From: Petaurus breviceps papuanus
Taxonomy: Eukaryota > Chordata > Mammalia > Diprotodontia > Petauridae
DNA: 64,000 nucleotides
Direction: 5' to 3'
NCBI GenBank assembly: GCA_028583685.1
Contig: JAMXIF010000045.1
Location: 10,200,935-10,264,934 of the forward strand
Positions 42,203 to 53,093 of the stretch are shown piece after piece. The translations under genes were made by a program, and so were the position numbers. Under the pieces are notes generated by a model that did not search any database, was not told the origin of the DNA, and saw only the letters and a program-made list of their open reading frames with translations. Numbering within the stretch: the first letter of the stretch is position 1; each line of letters opens with the position of its first letter.

Positions 42203-43980
42203 ATGATCAAACAATAACAAATAATAATTTGGCCATAAAAAACTACTATGGTAGCAGGGAAGATCAAGAAAAACTCAGAAGAGGACAACATTGTGAAAAC
42301 AGCTACAAAAAAAGTCTTGAAGGAAAACTAGACCAAAACCTAACAGGAATTCCTAGAAGAGTTGAAGAGATAAGAGTGGTAGAAGAAAAATTGGGAGAAG
42401 AAATGAGAGTGAATTATGAAAATTATGAAATTATGAAATAATGAACAGCTTCATAAAAGAGGAACAAAGATACTGAAGAAAATAATACTTTAAAAAACAA
42501 AACTGACCAAATGGTAAAAGAGGCACAAAAATACGCTGAAGAGAAGAACTTAAAAGGCAGAATTGGCCAAATGGAGGCGGGGGGAAAGGTATAAAAATTA
42601 ACTGAAGAAATGATTTCTTAAAAATTATAATTGGACAAATAGAAGGTAATGACTCCATAAGACATCAGGAAACAATAAAACAACGTCAAAATAATGAAAA
42701 ATAAATAAGAAAATGTGATATATCTCATCAGAAAAAAAAACTGATATGGAAAACAGATCAAGGAGAGTTAATTTAAGAATTACTAGACTATTTGAAAACC
42801 ATGATAAAAAAGAGTCTAGACAAAAAAAAATTGTCAAAGAAAACTGTCCTGATATCTTAGCTGCAGAAAGTAAAAGAGATGTTGAAAGAATCCACCAATC
42901 ACCTCCTGAAAGAGATCCCCAAAAGAAAACTCCCAGGAATGATATAGCCACATCTAGGATAAAATATTGCATATAGCCAAAAAGAAACAATTCAAATATC
43001 ATGGAGACACAGTAAGTCACACAAGATTTAGCCGCATCAATGTTAAAGGAGCAGAGGGCTTGGAATATGACATGCCAGAAGACAAAGGAGGTAGGATTCC
43101 CACCAAGAATAAGCTACCAAATAAAACTTAGTGTAACCCTCCATGGGAAAAAAATGAATATTCATTGAAATAGAGGGCTTTCAAGCATTTCTGATGAAAA
43201 GAACAGAGCTGAATAGAAAATCTGACATCCAAAGAGAAGACTCAAGAGAAGATAAAATGGTTGTAGCAGCAAGCACCCCAAGCATCCCTAGGGTGGCTGC
43301 CAATACAGGTTCTTGGATCTGCTTTGATAAAGGAAAGCAACTCAAAATGGGTTAACAAGCTTACTTTAATCAGTCAAACATATGTATCATTTACCTAGTT
43401 CAGGGGAAAAAGGTCAGCACCCCAAACTTCAGAGTATACAAACAGAATTATCAAGACAGAGAAACAGATCAAGTAGACGGTTTCCAAACTGTCCAACCAT
43501 TACATCCATACCAAATCAACATCTGGGTTTTTCAAAGTCGGGGGACTCTCAACAAAGGCTTCCCAGAGTTTCATCTGATCAAATCACAGAACACTTCTCA
43601 AAGTGAGCCCCAAAACAAAGCTACACATCAGGGCTTATATAGCCTTCTCCTGGCTCAGAGAATGTAATAACCTTATTGACCCACTGGCCAATCAAAAAGT
43701 ATCTACTGAAAAACAAGCCTCCCACTCCAGGCTCCAGGTGCACTTTAGCCTAGAGGCAGGGAAGATCTTTAAATTTGCATTTCCATTACAATGGCAAACA
43801 TGAAAGCAGTCATAAGGAACTCAATAAAGTTAAACTGTTTATATTCCCAGATGGGAAGATGATATATGTAACTCTTAAGAAATTTATCATTATTAGGGTA
43901 GTTAAAAGGGGTTTATGTAGACAGAGGGAATGTGTATGAATCAAATTCAACAAAAAAACATTGTAATGATTTTCAAAAAA
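42203..43980 (+). pseudogene. L1 ORF1 remnant (RNA-binding protein)
   Basis: Fragments in the plus frames include KNYYGSREDQEK and EEIRVVEEKLGEEMRVNYEN (42229-42441). MENRSRRVNLRITRLFE (from 42746) is the start of the RRM-like domain (human L1: LEDRSRRSNVRLIGVPE), ERIHQSPPERDPQKKTPRND follows, and near 43100 PRISYQIKLSV matches the C-terminal PRISYPAKLSF motif. Stops separate these pieces. The LTR at 43262-43790 lies near the 3' end. Confidence 0.87.
43262..43790 (-). mobile_element. Solo LTR, family A copy 2 (endogenous retrovirus fossil)
   Basis: A 529-bp LTR with TG...CA ends, opposite in orientation to copy 1. The flanks are atggt (43257-43261) and atggc (43791-43795), a 5-bp target duplication with one mismatch, in the 3' part of L1 ORF1. 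The TATA box reads as 'gcttatatagcc' on the plus strand near 43636. It is highly similar to copies 1 and 3. Confidence 0.93.
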
Positions 43981-44652
43981 GTGAGCAGGTGAGAAAGAGT
44001 GATGGACTAGATAAAGGGGGAAGGGATGGATAGAATGGGGAAATTTTAAGCATATAAGGAAGAGCTTTTATAATATAAGGGAAAATGGGAGGGTATAAGG
44101 AAATACTTGAATCTTACTCTCATCAGAATTGGTTCAAAAATGGAAGAATATATATATATATACATTAAGTTGACCATAGAAATCTATCTCACCCAACAGA
44201 GAGACAGGAGTGAAAGGCAACTAGAGGAAAGAAGGCAGTGATAAAAGGGAGGGCAGCTTAAGGGAGACAGTGGTTAGAAGCAAAATAAACTTTTGAATAT
44301 GGACAGGATAAAAAGGAAGATAGAGGAAGAAAGAAAAGAAATGAGATGGAGGCAAATATACATTTAATAATTGCAACTATGAATGTGAATGGGCTGAGTT
44401 CATCCATAAAATGGAAACAGATAAGTGGTCTGCATTAGAAACCAGAATCCAATAATATGTAGCTCATAAGAGATACAGTTAAAACAGAAAGATACACACA
44501 GAGTTAAAATGAAGGGCTGTAGCAAAACCTAATATGCATTAGTTGAAGTTTGAAACAGAAAGGGATGGGTAGCAATCATGATCTCAGGCAAAGAAAAAGC
44601 AAAAATAGACCTAATTGAAAGGGATAATCAGAGAAATTACATTTTGCTCAGA

Positions 44653-46005
44653 CGTTTTTAGGTGTCTAAGCTCTTTTTTAGATCATGGCTTTCAGGTAGT
44701 CCAATAATTTTAAAATGATCTCTCCTGGGTCTATTTTCCAGGTCAGTGGTTTTTCCAATGAAATATTTCACATTGCCTTCTATTTTTGTTTTCATTTGTT
44801 TGGATCTGTTTTATAGTCACTTGATTTCTCATGAAGTCATTAGTTTCCAATTGTTCCAATCAAATTTTGAAGGAGTTATTCTCTCCAGTGGGTTTTTGAA
44901 ATTCTTTTTCCATCTGGAAAATTCATCTTTTAAAGCCATTCTTCTCCTCATTGGCTTTTTGGGCCTCTTTTGCCACTTGAGTTAGTCTATTTTTAAGGTG
45001 TTATTTTCTTCAGTGTATTTCTGGGTCTCCTTTAGGAGACTGTTGACTTGCTTTTAATGATTTTCTTGAATCATTCTCATTCCTCTTCCCAATTTTTCCT
45101 CCACTTCTCTTACTTAATTTTTAAAATCCTTCTGGAGCCCCTCCATGGCCTGTAACCAGTTTATATTTTTCTTGGAGGCTTTTGATTCAGGAGTTCTGAC
45201 TTTGTTATCTTCCTTCTGCTCCATGCCTTGATCTTTTTTCTCCCCCCAAAAAGATTCTATAGTCTGTTTGTGCTTCTGCTTGCTCATATTGCCAGCCAAT
45301 TATATGTGCTTTTGAGCCCTTTGCCATGGTAGAACTCTGCTTCCAGAATGGAGAGAGCTATGTCCCAAATCACTGGGGTTTTTGCAGCTGCCAGAGCTAT
45401 TAGGAGGGTGTCCTCTCTACAGCCCCCCACAAGCTCTGGCTCACTGGTCACACACCCCAAGACTGTGATCCATTTCCAAGCAGGTTAAAGCAAGAGTGAT
45501 TACCCTCTAAATTGTTGCTTGGTCCCCCTATGATCTTCAGGCCAGGATTTCTGGAAGGAGCCACATGGCTGCTGTGCCTCAGCTGCTTCTTGTCCCAAGA
45601 GCAGGGGCCAGACTGTACTCTTCAGTCCCCCCTGTTGCAACAGAGTTCCACACTGACCTTTTACTTTGTTTCTGGTATTTATGAGAAGTCTGGAAGCCAC
45701 CACAGCTGCTTATGATTCACTCTCCTGAAGTCTGCTCAGGCCACTGCTGGTTGGGGCTGCCCTGGGGCTAAAACCTGCATAGCTCATGCTGGACTGTGCG
45801 TGGCTCCCAGCTAGGTGTCATAAACCCTTCCTGTCTGCCTCCAGGCTTCTTTTAGTGGGAGGTTTCTCTTTGTCACTTTGTGGGTTCTATAGTTCTACAG
45901 TTTGTTTAGAGTCATTTTTACATGTATTGGAAGTTATTGGAGTGGGAGCCCATGCCAAATTTGTGCTTCTACCCCACCATCTTGGCTCTGTCCCTCCCGA
46001 GTTAA
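44653..46005 (-). mobile_element. HAL1-like/L1 head, inverted (5' UTR and ORF1 N-terminal part)
   Basis: Antisense block whose right edge is the element's 5' end ('caccatcttggctctgtccc', reverse of a '...cagagccaagatggtg' start). Right to left, the 5' UTR closely parallels that of 12746-16346, then ORF1 begins with MSKQKHKQTIESFWGEKK. It stops within the ORF1 coiled-coil region at about 44655. It joins sense L1 sequence on both sides. Confidence 0.85.
45114..45299 (-). pseudogene. ORF1 N-terminus of the inverted element
   Basis: The frame reads MAGNMSKQKHKQTIESFWGE and later RTPESKASKKNINWLQAMEG. The second Met (MSKQ) aligns with MSKQRKNNQTIESF at 15063 and is the likely true start. The frame closes early. 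Confidence 0.83.
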
Positions 46006-46240
46006 CTTTTAACCGAGTTAAATTTATAAAAATAAAAACCATCTCCCAATGGTAAATGTTAAAGGATATAAACAGGTAGTTTTCAGAAGAAATCAAAGTT
46101 ATCTACAGCCATATAAATAAATGCTCTAAATCACTACTGACTAAATAAAGACAAATTGAAACAATGCTGAGGTACCACCTCACATCTATCAAAAATGACA
46201 GCTTCAGAAGGGGATGAGGGAAAAAATAGACACATGAATG

Positions 46241-46408
46241 AATTGGGTTTTTTTGTCTTTTAGTAGGGGGGAAGGCAGGGTAATTGTGGTTAAGTGATTT
46301 GGCCAAGGTCACACAGCTAGTAAGTGTTAAGTGTCTGAGAATGGGTTTGAAATCAGGTCCTCCTGACTTCAGGGTTGGTGCTCTATTCACTGTGCCACCA
46401 AGCTGCTC
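46241..46408 (-). mobile_element. Marsupial tRNA SINE nested in L1
   Basis: Reversed copy: 'taattgtggttaagtgattt', 'cacacagctagtaagtgtta', 'tcctgacttcagggttggtg', 'ttcactgtgccaccaagctg'. The 8-bp duplication catgaatg lies at 46233-46240 and 46409-46416. Confidence 0.92.
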
Positions 46409-46715
46409 CATGAATGGTTATTGGAGTAGTGAACTAGTGTAACTGTTCTGGAGAACAATTTGGAATTATGCCCAAGGGCTATAAAACCATACATACACTT
46501 TTACCAAGCAATACCAATGCTATTTCTGTATCCCAAATAGATCAACCAAAAGGGAAAGGGTTCTATGTGTACAAAAATATTTATAGCAGCCCTTTTTGTG
46601 ATAGGAAAGACTTAGAATTTGAGAGGATACTCATCGGTTGGGTAATGGCTGGACAAAGTGTACGTAAAATTGTGATGGAATACTATAATGCCACAAGAAA
46701 TTACAGGGAAGGGGG

Positions 46716-46862
46716 AGGCCAGGTGGCACAGTGAGTAAGAGTGCTGGCCCTGAAGTTGGGAGACCTGGGATTGGTTCCGGCCTCAGATACTTGGCACCCA
46801 CACAAAATAACTGGCTGTGTAACCTTGAGCAAGTTATTTAACCCCAATTGCTTAAAAAAAAA
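46716..46862 (+). mobile_element. Short tRNA-derived SINE nested in L1
   Basis: Starts 'gaggccaggtggcacagtga' and ends 'aaccccaattgcttaaaaaa'. A 20-bp target duplication lies at 46696-46715 and 46863-46882 and is identical. It is of the same subfamily as 24994-25148 and among the youngest insertions here. Confidence 0.94.
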
Positions 46863-47329
46863 AGAAATTACAGGGAAGGGGGTTCTTTTAGAAAAAAAAT
46901 ATGTAATACTTGTATAATGCAAAGTGAAGTGAGAAGAATCAGAAGATGGTTGTGCACAGAAACAACAATGTTGTAATGATGACCAATATGGCAACTCTGA
47001 TCATTGCAGTGATCTAAGAGAATTCCAAAGGACCCATAATGAAATAAAATTTTATCCACCTTCAGAGATAAAACTAATGAACTCTGAGTGAAAATTAAAG
47101 TATAATTTTCTTTATTTTTCTTGCTTTTTTGTGATAGGGTCAATATGGAAATATGTCTTTCATGATTTCACATGTATAATTGATATCACGTTGCTTACCA
47201 TCATCTCAATGGGTATAGGGGGGGATTGGAGGGAGGGAAAAAAATTGGAACTTAAAATTCAAAAAGAAAAGAATGCTTAAAGTAAATAACAAATTTATTT
47301 AAAAAAAAAAAAGAATGGCATGATTTGTG

Positions 47330-47470
47330 TTGTGATGTAGTGAGCTCCCTGTTACAAGACTCAAACAGAGAAGCTAGATGACCCCATGTCAGGGACAGGG
47401 TATGGATGCATCACCTCTAATGGCTGCCCAAAGATGGCCCACTTCTAAGATTCTATAATTCTATGAATTT
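47330..47470 (+). mobile_element. CR1/L3-type LINE 3' end
   Basis: 'gtagtgagctccctgttaca', 'agctagatgaccccatgtca' and 'gattctataattctatgaat'. Confidence 0.75.
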
Positions 47471-47880
47471 TAATTTTGGGGTACTTATACGTCTGAAATC
47501 ATGTTCTCTTTGTGGTCGTTTGCTTTACCTGCTTGGGAAATGGCTTTATCTCATTTTCCAGCAGGTGAACTACTGGGATTTTTAATGGACCACAGTTTAT
47601 TGTAAGGCACTAGTGTGATATGATTGCTAAAAGTGCTAATGCCATTTTAAGCTACTTTAAAAGAAATCTAGAGAATAGATCACAGGAAGAAACAGCTTCG
47701 CTGCATTCTATACTGATTAAGCTATATTCAGCCCAATGTGCTAAGATCTGTGAAGAGGAGAAAATTGGAATCTAGCAAAGAATAGTAAGGACAGTGAGGA
47801 AATTTAAAACTATCACCTTTGGGGATCAATGGAAGCAATTGAATGTGTTTACCTAGACACAAAGTTCTGCCCCTAAAAGG
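47471..47880. other. Repeat-poor interval; weak conserved non-coding candidate
   Basis: 47500-47760 has scattered AT-rich cores ('gactgattaag'-like, 'attttaagctactttaaaag') with no repeat match and no open frame. Confidence 0.35.
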
Positions 47881-48018
47881 AAACTTAGAGTTCCAATCCC
47901 ATAATTTGGTAGATAGGGAAGTTCAACTCTGAAGAAGTTATGTGACTTATCCCCAAGGTCACCAGGATGGCAACTCAGGGCCTGTGTGTCTTTACATTCC
48001 ACACTATGTCCTCTATAC
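47881..48018 (-). mobile_element. MIR-type fragment
   Basis: 'gttatgtgacttatccccaa', 'ggtcaccaggatggcaactc' and 'tgtctttacattccacacta' in reverse order. Confidence 0.65.
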
Positions 48019-48164
48019 TTGTATGTTGGGAATGAATTATAAGTTAGAAGAATTTAGACAAACATTTGAAGAAACAGATTATACTGGATCCTGAGGGTAT
48101 AATATTTGTCTTCAACTACCTTAATAACTATCATTGGAGGAAAAGAGTAGAAATTGCTCTGGTT

Positions 48165-48361
48165 CATGGGTGAGGAACCTGTGGTCTCAAATGCACATGA
48201 GGGCTTCTAGGACCTCAAGAGTGACCCTTTGACTGAACTTCACAGAGCAAATCCTTTTATGAAGGGGATTTGTTCAATGAAACTGTGACTCAGTCAAAAG
48301 TCTGCACCCAAGGACCTAGAAGGCCACATGTGGCCTCAAGGCTTCAGGTTCCCTACCCCTG
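48165..48361. mobile_element. Palindromic hAT-like MITE, copy 2
   Basis: Same layout as 31899-32100: 'gggtgaggaacctgtggtct', central 'gactcagtcaaaag', and right end 'cacatgtggcctcaaggctt' then 'ccctacccctg'. The flanking duplication is not clear. Confidence 0.83.
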
Positions 48362-49230
48362 TAGTTGGTCCCAGAAAGAAAAAAAAATAGAACTCCTAGG
48401 CAGAAAGTTCAAGGAATGAGGTACAGTGTGGAATGGAGAACAGTCATTCAGCTGTTTTGGAGACAGGAAGCCCCAAGCGTGTCTCTGAGACATATTAGTC
48501 ATATAGCCACGTACAGAATTATCTTTGTGGTCTCAAAGGGTTCTCATGGTCTGACAAAATGGACCATATTCACAGTCTGCTTGTGTGGATGAAGGTAATC
48601 AAAGGATATCCAGAGACAACATATTCATAGATTCTTTCTTTCTTTGTCAATCCTGAAACCGTAGGTGTGCAGCAGTAGACACTGGCTGGAATAGTTTGCT
48701 TTATGCAGAGGGAGACTTCGATTAGAGTCAAGGGGTTTACTTGTTTAGTAGAGATTTAGTAGAGGCTTCCCTAGACTGAGAATCACCTGCACAGTGCTCA
48801 GCTTGACCTTAACTTGTTCCAGGTTACATTTACCTCGCATAGTGTCTCCTCCACTCTAGTGACAAGTATTCAGGATTGCAATTGGCTTGAAGATGCTATG
48901 ATGCCTTCCAAAGACAATCTACTTCCACAACAGCCAGTATCTTGGCTTCTCAGGAGCCTGTAAGACTGATTAGATCCATTCCTCTCAACCCACCCCACTA
49001 CCAAAGAATCAAATAGACTACTACCCCATGAAGGTAGCAAGTTCTCTGTTACAAGAGACATTTAAATACTAAGGTTAGTTGACTACCTATTAGAGACACC
49101 ACAGAAGGGATTAATGCCTTTTATTGGAAATGTATGCCAGTTAAATATAAAAAAATATAATTTAGGAAACAAAATATGTTACCTAGCAGTGTCATGAATT
49201 GCCTTGTTAAGTAATGACTTCTGTTGAGGA
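48362..49230. other. Mostly unassigned; one diverged MIR
   Basis: A degenerate sense MIR lies at about 48420-48600 ('aggtacagtgtggaatggag', 'gacaggaagccccaagcgtg'). The remainder to 49230 shows nothing that I can support. Confidence 0.45.
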
Positions 49231-49234
49231 ACTA

Positions 49235-49355
49235 ACAGAAATAAGTCTGATGACCAGAGAAGTCTTGGCAGGGAGTGCCTGCTTTGGGGTTTCACTAGGT
49301 TCCCTAGAGGGCCCCTTCCAACCTTAGCAGCCCTAGTTTTTAGGATGTGAAAAGC
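49235..49355 (+). mobile_element. CR1/L3-type fragment
   Basis: 'tgcctgctttggggtttcac' and 'ggccccttccaaccttagca' resemble the CR1/L3 terminus. Confidence 0.6.
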
Positions 49356-49685
49356 TTTAAGCTATGTCCTTCATTTGCTAGGAAATATCACTCCCCAGCT
49401 CAATGTACCTTCAAGGTTTGGTTCTATGCAATAGGGAACAGCAGAGTGTATGCAGATGTAAAGGGATATGGTTTCTATTTTTAGTGAATGATCTGTTGTA
49501 GATCAGAATGACTGAAAAGAACCTGTGGATGTTTACAATGCGGCTTTCTGGCTCAGCCTCTTAGATCTATCATGTGAGTTAAAAGCCACTCACTCAAGGT
49601 TAAACCCCAAGAACAAAAATAAAGCCAAGAAGTCTGAGTGTCTTTCTTCAGAACACAGCGTTTTAGCATGTGAACATCAGAGAAG
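49356..49685. other. No gene seen
   Basis: Unassigned repeat-poor sequence. Confidence 0.4.
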
Positions 49686-50705
49686 CAGGAATTGTCAGAT
49701 ATGAAAGGTACCTTGGAAATGATCGAGGGGAGTGGCCTCTTTTGACAAGTGAGTAAAGGGAGGAGGCCCAGAGAAAGATGGAAGAATAATATATGTGAAG
49801 CTGGAAAGGATTAGAGAGGTCATTAAGATCAACTCCTTATTTTTATTTGACATCTTATTTTTTCCCAATAACATATAAAAACAATTTATTATATTTTCCC
49901 CCAATTTTTGAGTTCCAAATTCTTTCTCTTCCTCTCTACTCCCCTCATTGAAAAGCAATTTGACATAGGTTATACATGTGCAGTCATTCAACACACATTT
50001 CTGTGTAAGTCATGCTGTGAAAGAAAACATAGACCAAAAAAAGAGAACAATAAAAAAGTAAAGTAAAAGTATCTCTTATCTTCATTCAACCTCCACCAGT
50101 TTGTTCTCTGCATATGGACAGTATCTTTCTTTCATTATAAGTCCTTCAGAATTGTCTTGGGATCACTGAATTGCTGACAATAGCTAAAAGTCATTCACAG
50201 TAGATCATCATATAATATTGCTGTCATTGTGTACAGTGCTCTCCTGGTTCTGCTCACTTCACTTTGAATCAGTTTGTTTAAGTCTTTACAGTTTTGTTTT
50301 TCTGAAAGCATCCCTCTCATCATTTTTAGAGTGCAATAATATTCCATCACAATCATGTATAATAATTTCTTAAGCCATTCCCCAAATAATGGGTATCCTT
50401 TCCATTTCCAATTCCTTACCACCACTGAAAGAGCTGTTCTAAATATTTTTGTACATATAGGTCATTTTCCTTTTTTTTCAATCTCTTTGGGATACAGACC
50501 TAGTGATGGTATTGCTTGATCAAAGGGTATACATGGTTTTATAGCATAATTTTAAATTATTCTCCAGAATGGTTGAATCAGTATACATCTTCACCAACAA
50601 TGCATTAGTGTTTAATTTTCCAGCACCCACTCCAACATTTAAGACCAACTCCTCATATCACAGATGAGGAAACTATGGCATATTAGAGGCTAAATGACTT
50701 TATAG
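49686..50705 (-). mobile_element. MIR3 fragments, the second split by an L1
   Basis: The first is at about 49690-49775 ('aaggtaccttggaaatgatc'). The second, 'aggattagagaggtcattaa', is interrupted at 49837 and resumes at 50641 with 'cacagatgaggaaactatgg'. Confidence 0.75.
49838..50640 (-). mobile_element. L1 LINE 3' end, antisense, with target duplication
   Basis: The reversed terminus and 3' UTR ('tttttgagttccaaattctt') run into the ORF2 C-terminus. On the minus strand a frame reads MVVRNWKWKGYPLFGEWLKK and IVMEYYCTLKMMRG (50195-50425). It is flanked by aagatcaactcct (49825-49837) and aagaccaactcct (50641-50653), one mismatch in 13. Confidence 0.92.
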
Positions 50706-50965
50706 GCCCATGGAGTGAGAGCTGGAAGGTACTTGAGACAACATCTAATCCAATCCCCTCATTTTACACATAAGGAAACTTATAAGAGGTTAAACTACTT
50801 ACCTAAGAACTAAAATAAGAAACTTACTGAAGCACACCATCCATTCCTCCATACCATCTTTCACTGACTCATCCATGGTCAAGCTGGGAGCAAATGTAAG
50901 AGGTGTGATTTGAACCCATCTCCTTACTCCAGGGCAAGCAACAGTTCACTCCGAAATTCACAGTG
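50700..50965 (-). mobile_element. MIR3-type fragments
   Basis: 'gagctggaaggtacttgaga', 'aatcccctcattttacacat' and 'gtgatttgaacccatctcct'. Confidence 0.7.
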
Positions 50966-50999
50966 ACCCAGAGATTCAGATGATTGTTGAGGAATAAAC

Positions 51000-51098
51000 C
51001 TCTCTCAGTATGACTCTCTGTTCCTCTGTCTCTCTCTCACCCTCTTCCTCCCTCCCTCCCTCGCCCTACCCTGATCTCTGTCCCTCCTTCCCCCTTTG
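51000..51098. repeat. Pyrimidine-rich low-complexity tract
   Basis: CT/CCT-rich words dominate, including (CCCT)n near 51048-51062. Confidence 0.88.
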
Positions 51099-51109
51099 AG
51101 TTTCAAAAG

Positions 51110-51560
51110 TCTTGAATTAACACAAAAAATGATCCTCCTTTTCTTGATGCCTACCAGCTTCTTCAGGTGGGGCCAGAGCTGACTTTACATGTGAAGGAAG
51201 CTTTTAATGGTGAAGGCTTTTAAGATGGAGATTAAAGTTGCAACATAATTGGGGAGCTGAGGGGCAAGGGAAAGGATGGAAAGATACCAGTTATATTATT
51301 AATACAATTGATCTGAGGCCAGTCAGCAGCAAAAGTATGAGAAATTACATATTACATCAATAAGACAAATAGTACCTGCAGCAACCCTGAACTTGGCATT
51401 GACTGGAGGGTAGAGGGAGGGCTTTGAAAATCAATGAAGCTATCTCTAACTTTTCAAGGAAATTGATCCACAACAGAATAAAGGAAACAGGAGGAAAACA
51501 ATTCCAGTCTTTGATCTTAGCAAATTAGGCCAAGGTCATGATCCCTTGGCTTAAATAATA
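51110..51560. promoter_or_regulatory. Candidate conserved non-coding element
   Basis: About 450 bp free of recognisable repeats, with dispersed AT-rich cores ('gcaacataattggggagctg', 'gttatattattaatacaatt', 'cttggcttaaataatatttt') and no long open frame. It lies between repeat-rich flanks. Conservation is inferred from appearance only. Confidence 0.42.
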
Positions 51561-51784
51561 TTTTAGCTACTTTGTTTCAGGTGGGAAAAGGTGTCAAAAA
51601 TTTTGAGAAAAAGTTTGACTTCTGTGCTCTATTTATAGAGAGGAAAACATCTAGTCCGTGCATTCTAAATAGTTCTGGTTCTAAACATGGAATCTCATCA
51701 GCTCTGCCCAATGGGAGAATTAAATAACTTTCCCCCTTTTAAAATACATGGTCTTAGAAAGTTCTGTCCTGAGAGCCATGGTGA

Positions 51785-52155
51785 TCATGGTCTCTGTTAG
51801 TATTGAGAACCTGGAAGCCACAGAGGTGGAAGGGACCCCAGAGGTCATAGAGAAACAGCCCAAAGGACATGGAATGACTTACTCAGGGCTGCACAGATGG
51901 GATATGGGTGAGGGAGCACAGCCAGCATTCTGCTGGACCACCCTGACGGCTGCCCGCCTTCCCTCTTAAGAACTCTTTCATTGCTGATTCCTGCCATCCC
52001 CAGTTTGGTGACCAAGAAGCCACATAAACGTTGTTATACTTCAATTTCCTCATCTGTGATACGTGGAAAATGAGGTTCACTCTCCCTATCTCCCCAGTGT
52101 TGTATGAGGCGTAGTACATAAAAGATGTGGGGATGATAAAATGCTATTTACTGGG
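51785..52155 (-). mobile_element. MIR3 fragment (minus) and a following MIR fragment (plus)
   Basis: 51800-51945 has 'gaagggaccccagaggtcat' (reverse MIR3). 52030-52150 has 'cttcaatttcctcatctgtg', which reads in sense orientation. Confidence 0.7.
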
Positions 52156-52565
52156 CTTTACTACCCATTGAGCAGGAATATTATAGATAAGATTTCAATT
52201 CTAGTACTGCCTGAATTTGAGTTCCTCTGAGCTCCCTCCCAGCTCAGACTAGGGTTCCTCCGGGTTCTGTTTCCCTGAAGCCATAGCTATTTCTTTACAT
52301 ACTCCTGCTTAGCTCTGCTCGAAAGACAGGCTAGCCATGTTCGGGAATTGGTTCCCATCCTAAAAGAAAGCACCTGCAAGTTCCCAGGATGAGGCAGGAG
52401 GTTTCTCAACAGTTAGTCCCGTCTTGATGCCGGTGCCCTATACCTACCTGCTTTCCCTATGCTGAACTCTGTATACTCTTTACTGGGCCAGAGGTCCTCA
52501 TACAAAGTGCTAGAATGTATATGGTTCTAGGCCCACTGATTATGGTTCTGATCTTTGGTAACTGG
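52156..52565. other. No gene seen
   Basis: Unassigned, slightly pyrimidine-rich sequence. Confidence 0.45.
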
Positions 52566-52757
52566 AAGTCAGTGTGGTACAGTGCTTTGACACAGGACCT
52601 AGGTTCAAATCCCATATCTCACACTTGCCACCTGTGTCACCTTGGTGGAATTATCTAATTTGGGGTGGGGGGTTCAGTTTCAGTGTTTGTCAAATAAGGG
52701 GGTTGGACTCCATTATCCTTGAGGGTCCCTTTAGCTTTAAATCAATGATGCTTTTTT
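52566..52757 (+). mobile_element. MIR3-type SINE
   Basis: 'ggaagtcagtgtggtacagt', 'ggacctaggttcaaatccca', 'ggggttggactccattatcc', 'ttgagggtccctttagcttt' in sense order. Confidence 0.85.
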
Positions 52758-52792
52758 TGTGACCTTAAGCCCAAGTGTCCCTCTGATGTCAG

Positions 52793-52908
52793 AATATAAC
52801 AGATTGACATTTGGAGAGAACTGAAGAGATGATCTGGTTCAACCCCTACAATTAATAAATAAGGAAACTAAGGCTCAGGGAGAAGTAACTTAGTATCATA
52901 AGATCATG
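52793..52908 (-). mobile_element. MIR3-type fragment
   Basis: 'gaactgaagagatgatctgg' and 'aataaggaaactaaggctca'. Confidence 0.75.
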
Positions 52909-53058
52909 TTTTTATATAGTCATATGTGTATAATATCTCTGCTCATAAAAAGTAAGCTTCTGAAGGGCAGGAACTACTTCCTAACTGTCTTTGTATCCCC
53001 AGTGTCTGGCACACAGTAGGTGTTTAACAAATGGAAGGTAATTGCTTGAATGATTGAC
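52909..53058 (+). mobile_element. L2 LINE 3' end
   Basis: 'aaaaagtaagcttctgaagg', 'tctttgtatccccagtgtct', 'ggcacacagtaggtgtttaa'. Confidence 0.85.
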
Positions 53059-53093
53059 CGAGAGTAGGATGGGACATTGGACTTCATTGAGCT

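Larger units (their letters stand above)
41725..44650 (+). mobile_element. L1 LINE: 5' UTR, ORF1, spacer and start of ORF2, carrying a solo LTR
   Basis: The 5' UTR ('agcagcagctttggaaggtc', 'ccagaggcccttgaagtgtg') leads into ORF1 from about 42203. The ORF1-ORF2 spacer follows ('gaatcttactctcatcagaa', 'gaaatctatctcacccaaca'), then the ORF2 start near 44360-44420 (a frame reads ATMNVNGLSSSIKWKQ). It stops at about 44650 where an inverted element begins. Solo LTR A2 interrupts the end of ORF1. Confidence 0.88.
46006..47312 (+). mobile_element. L1 LINE ORF2 C-terminus and 3' UTR, with two SINEs
   Basis: 'gagttaaatttataaaaata' and 'aaggatataaacaggtagtt' start in the ORF2 C-terminal region. A frame includes KIVMEYYNATRN (before 46734). 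The 3' UTR ends in a poly-A at 47301-47312. SINEs at 46241-46408 and 46716-46862 are nested in it. Confidence 0.88.
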
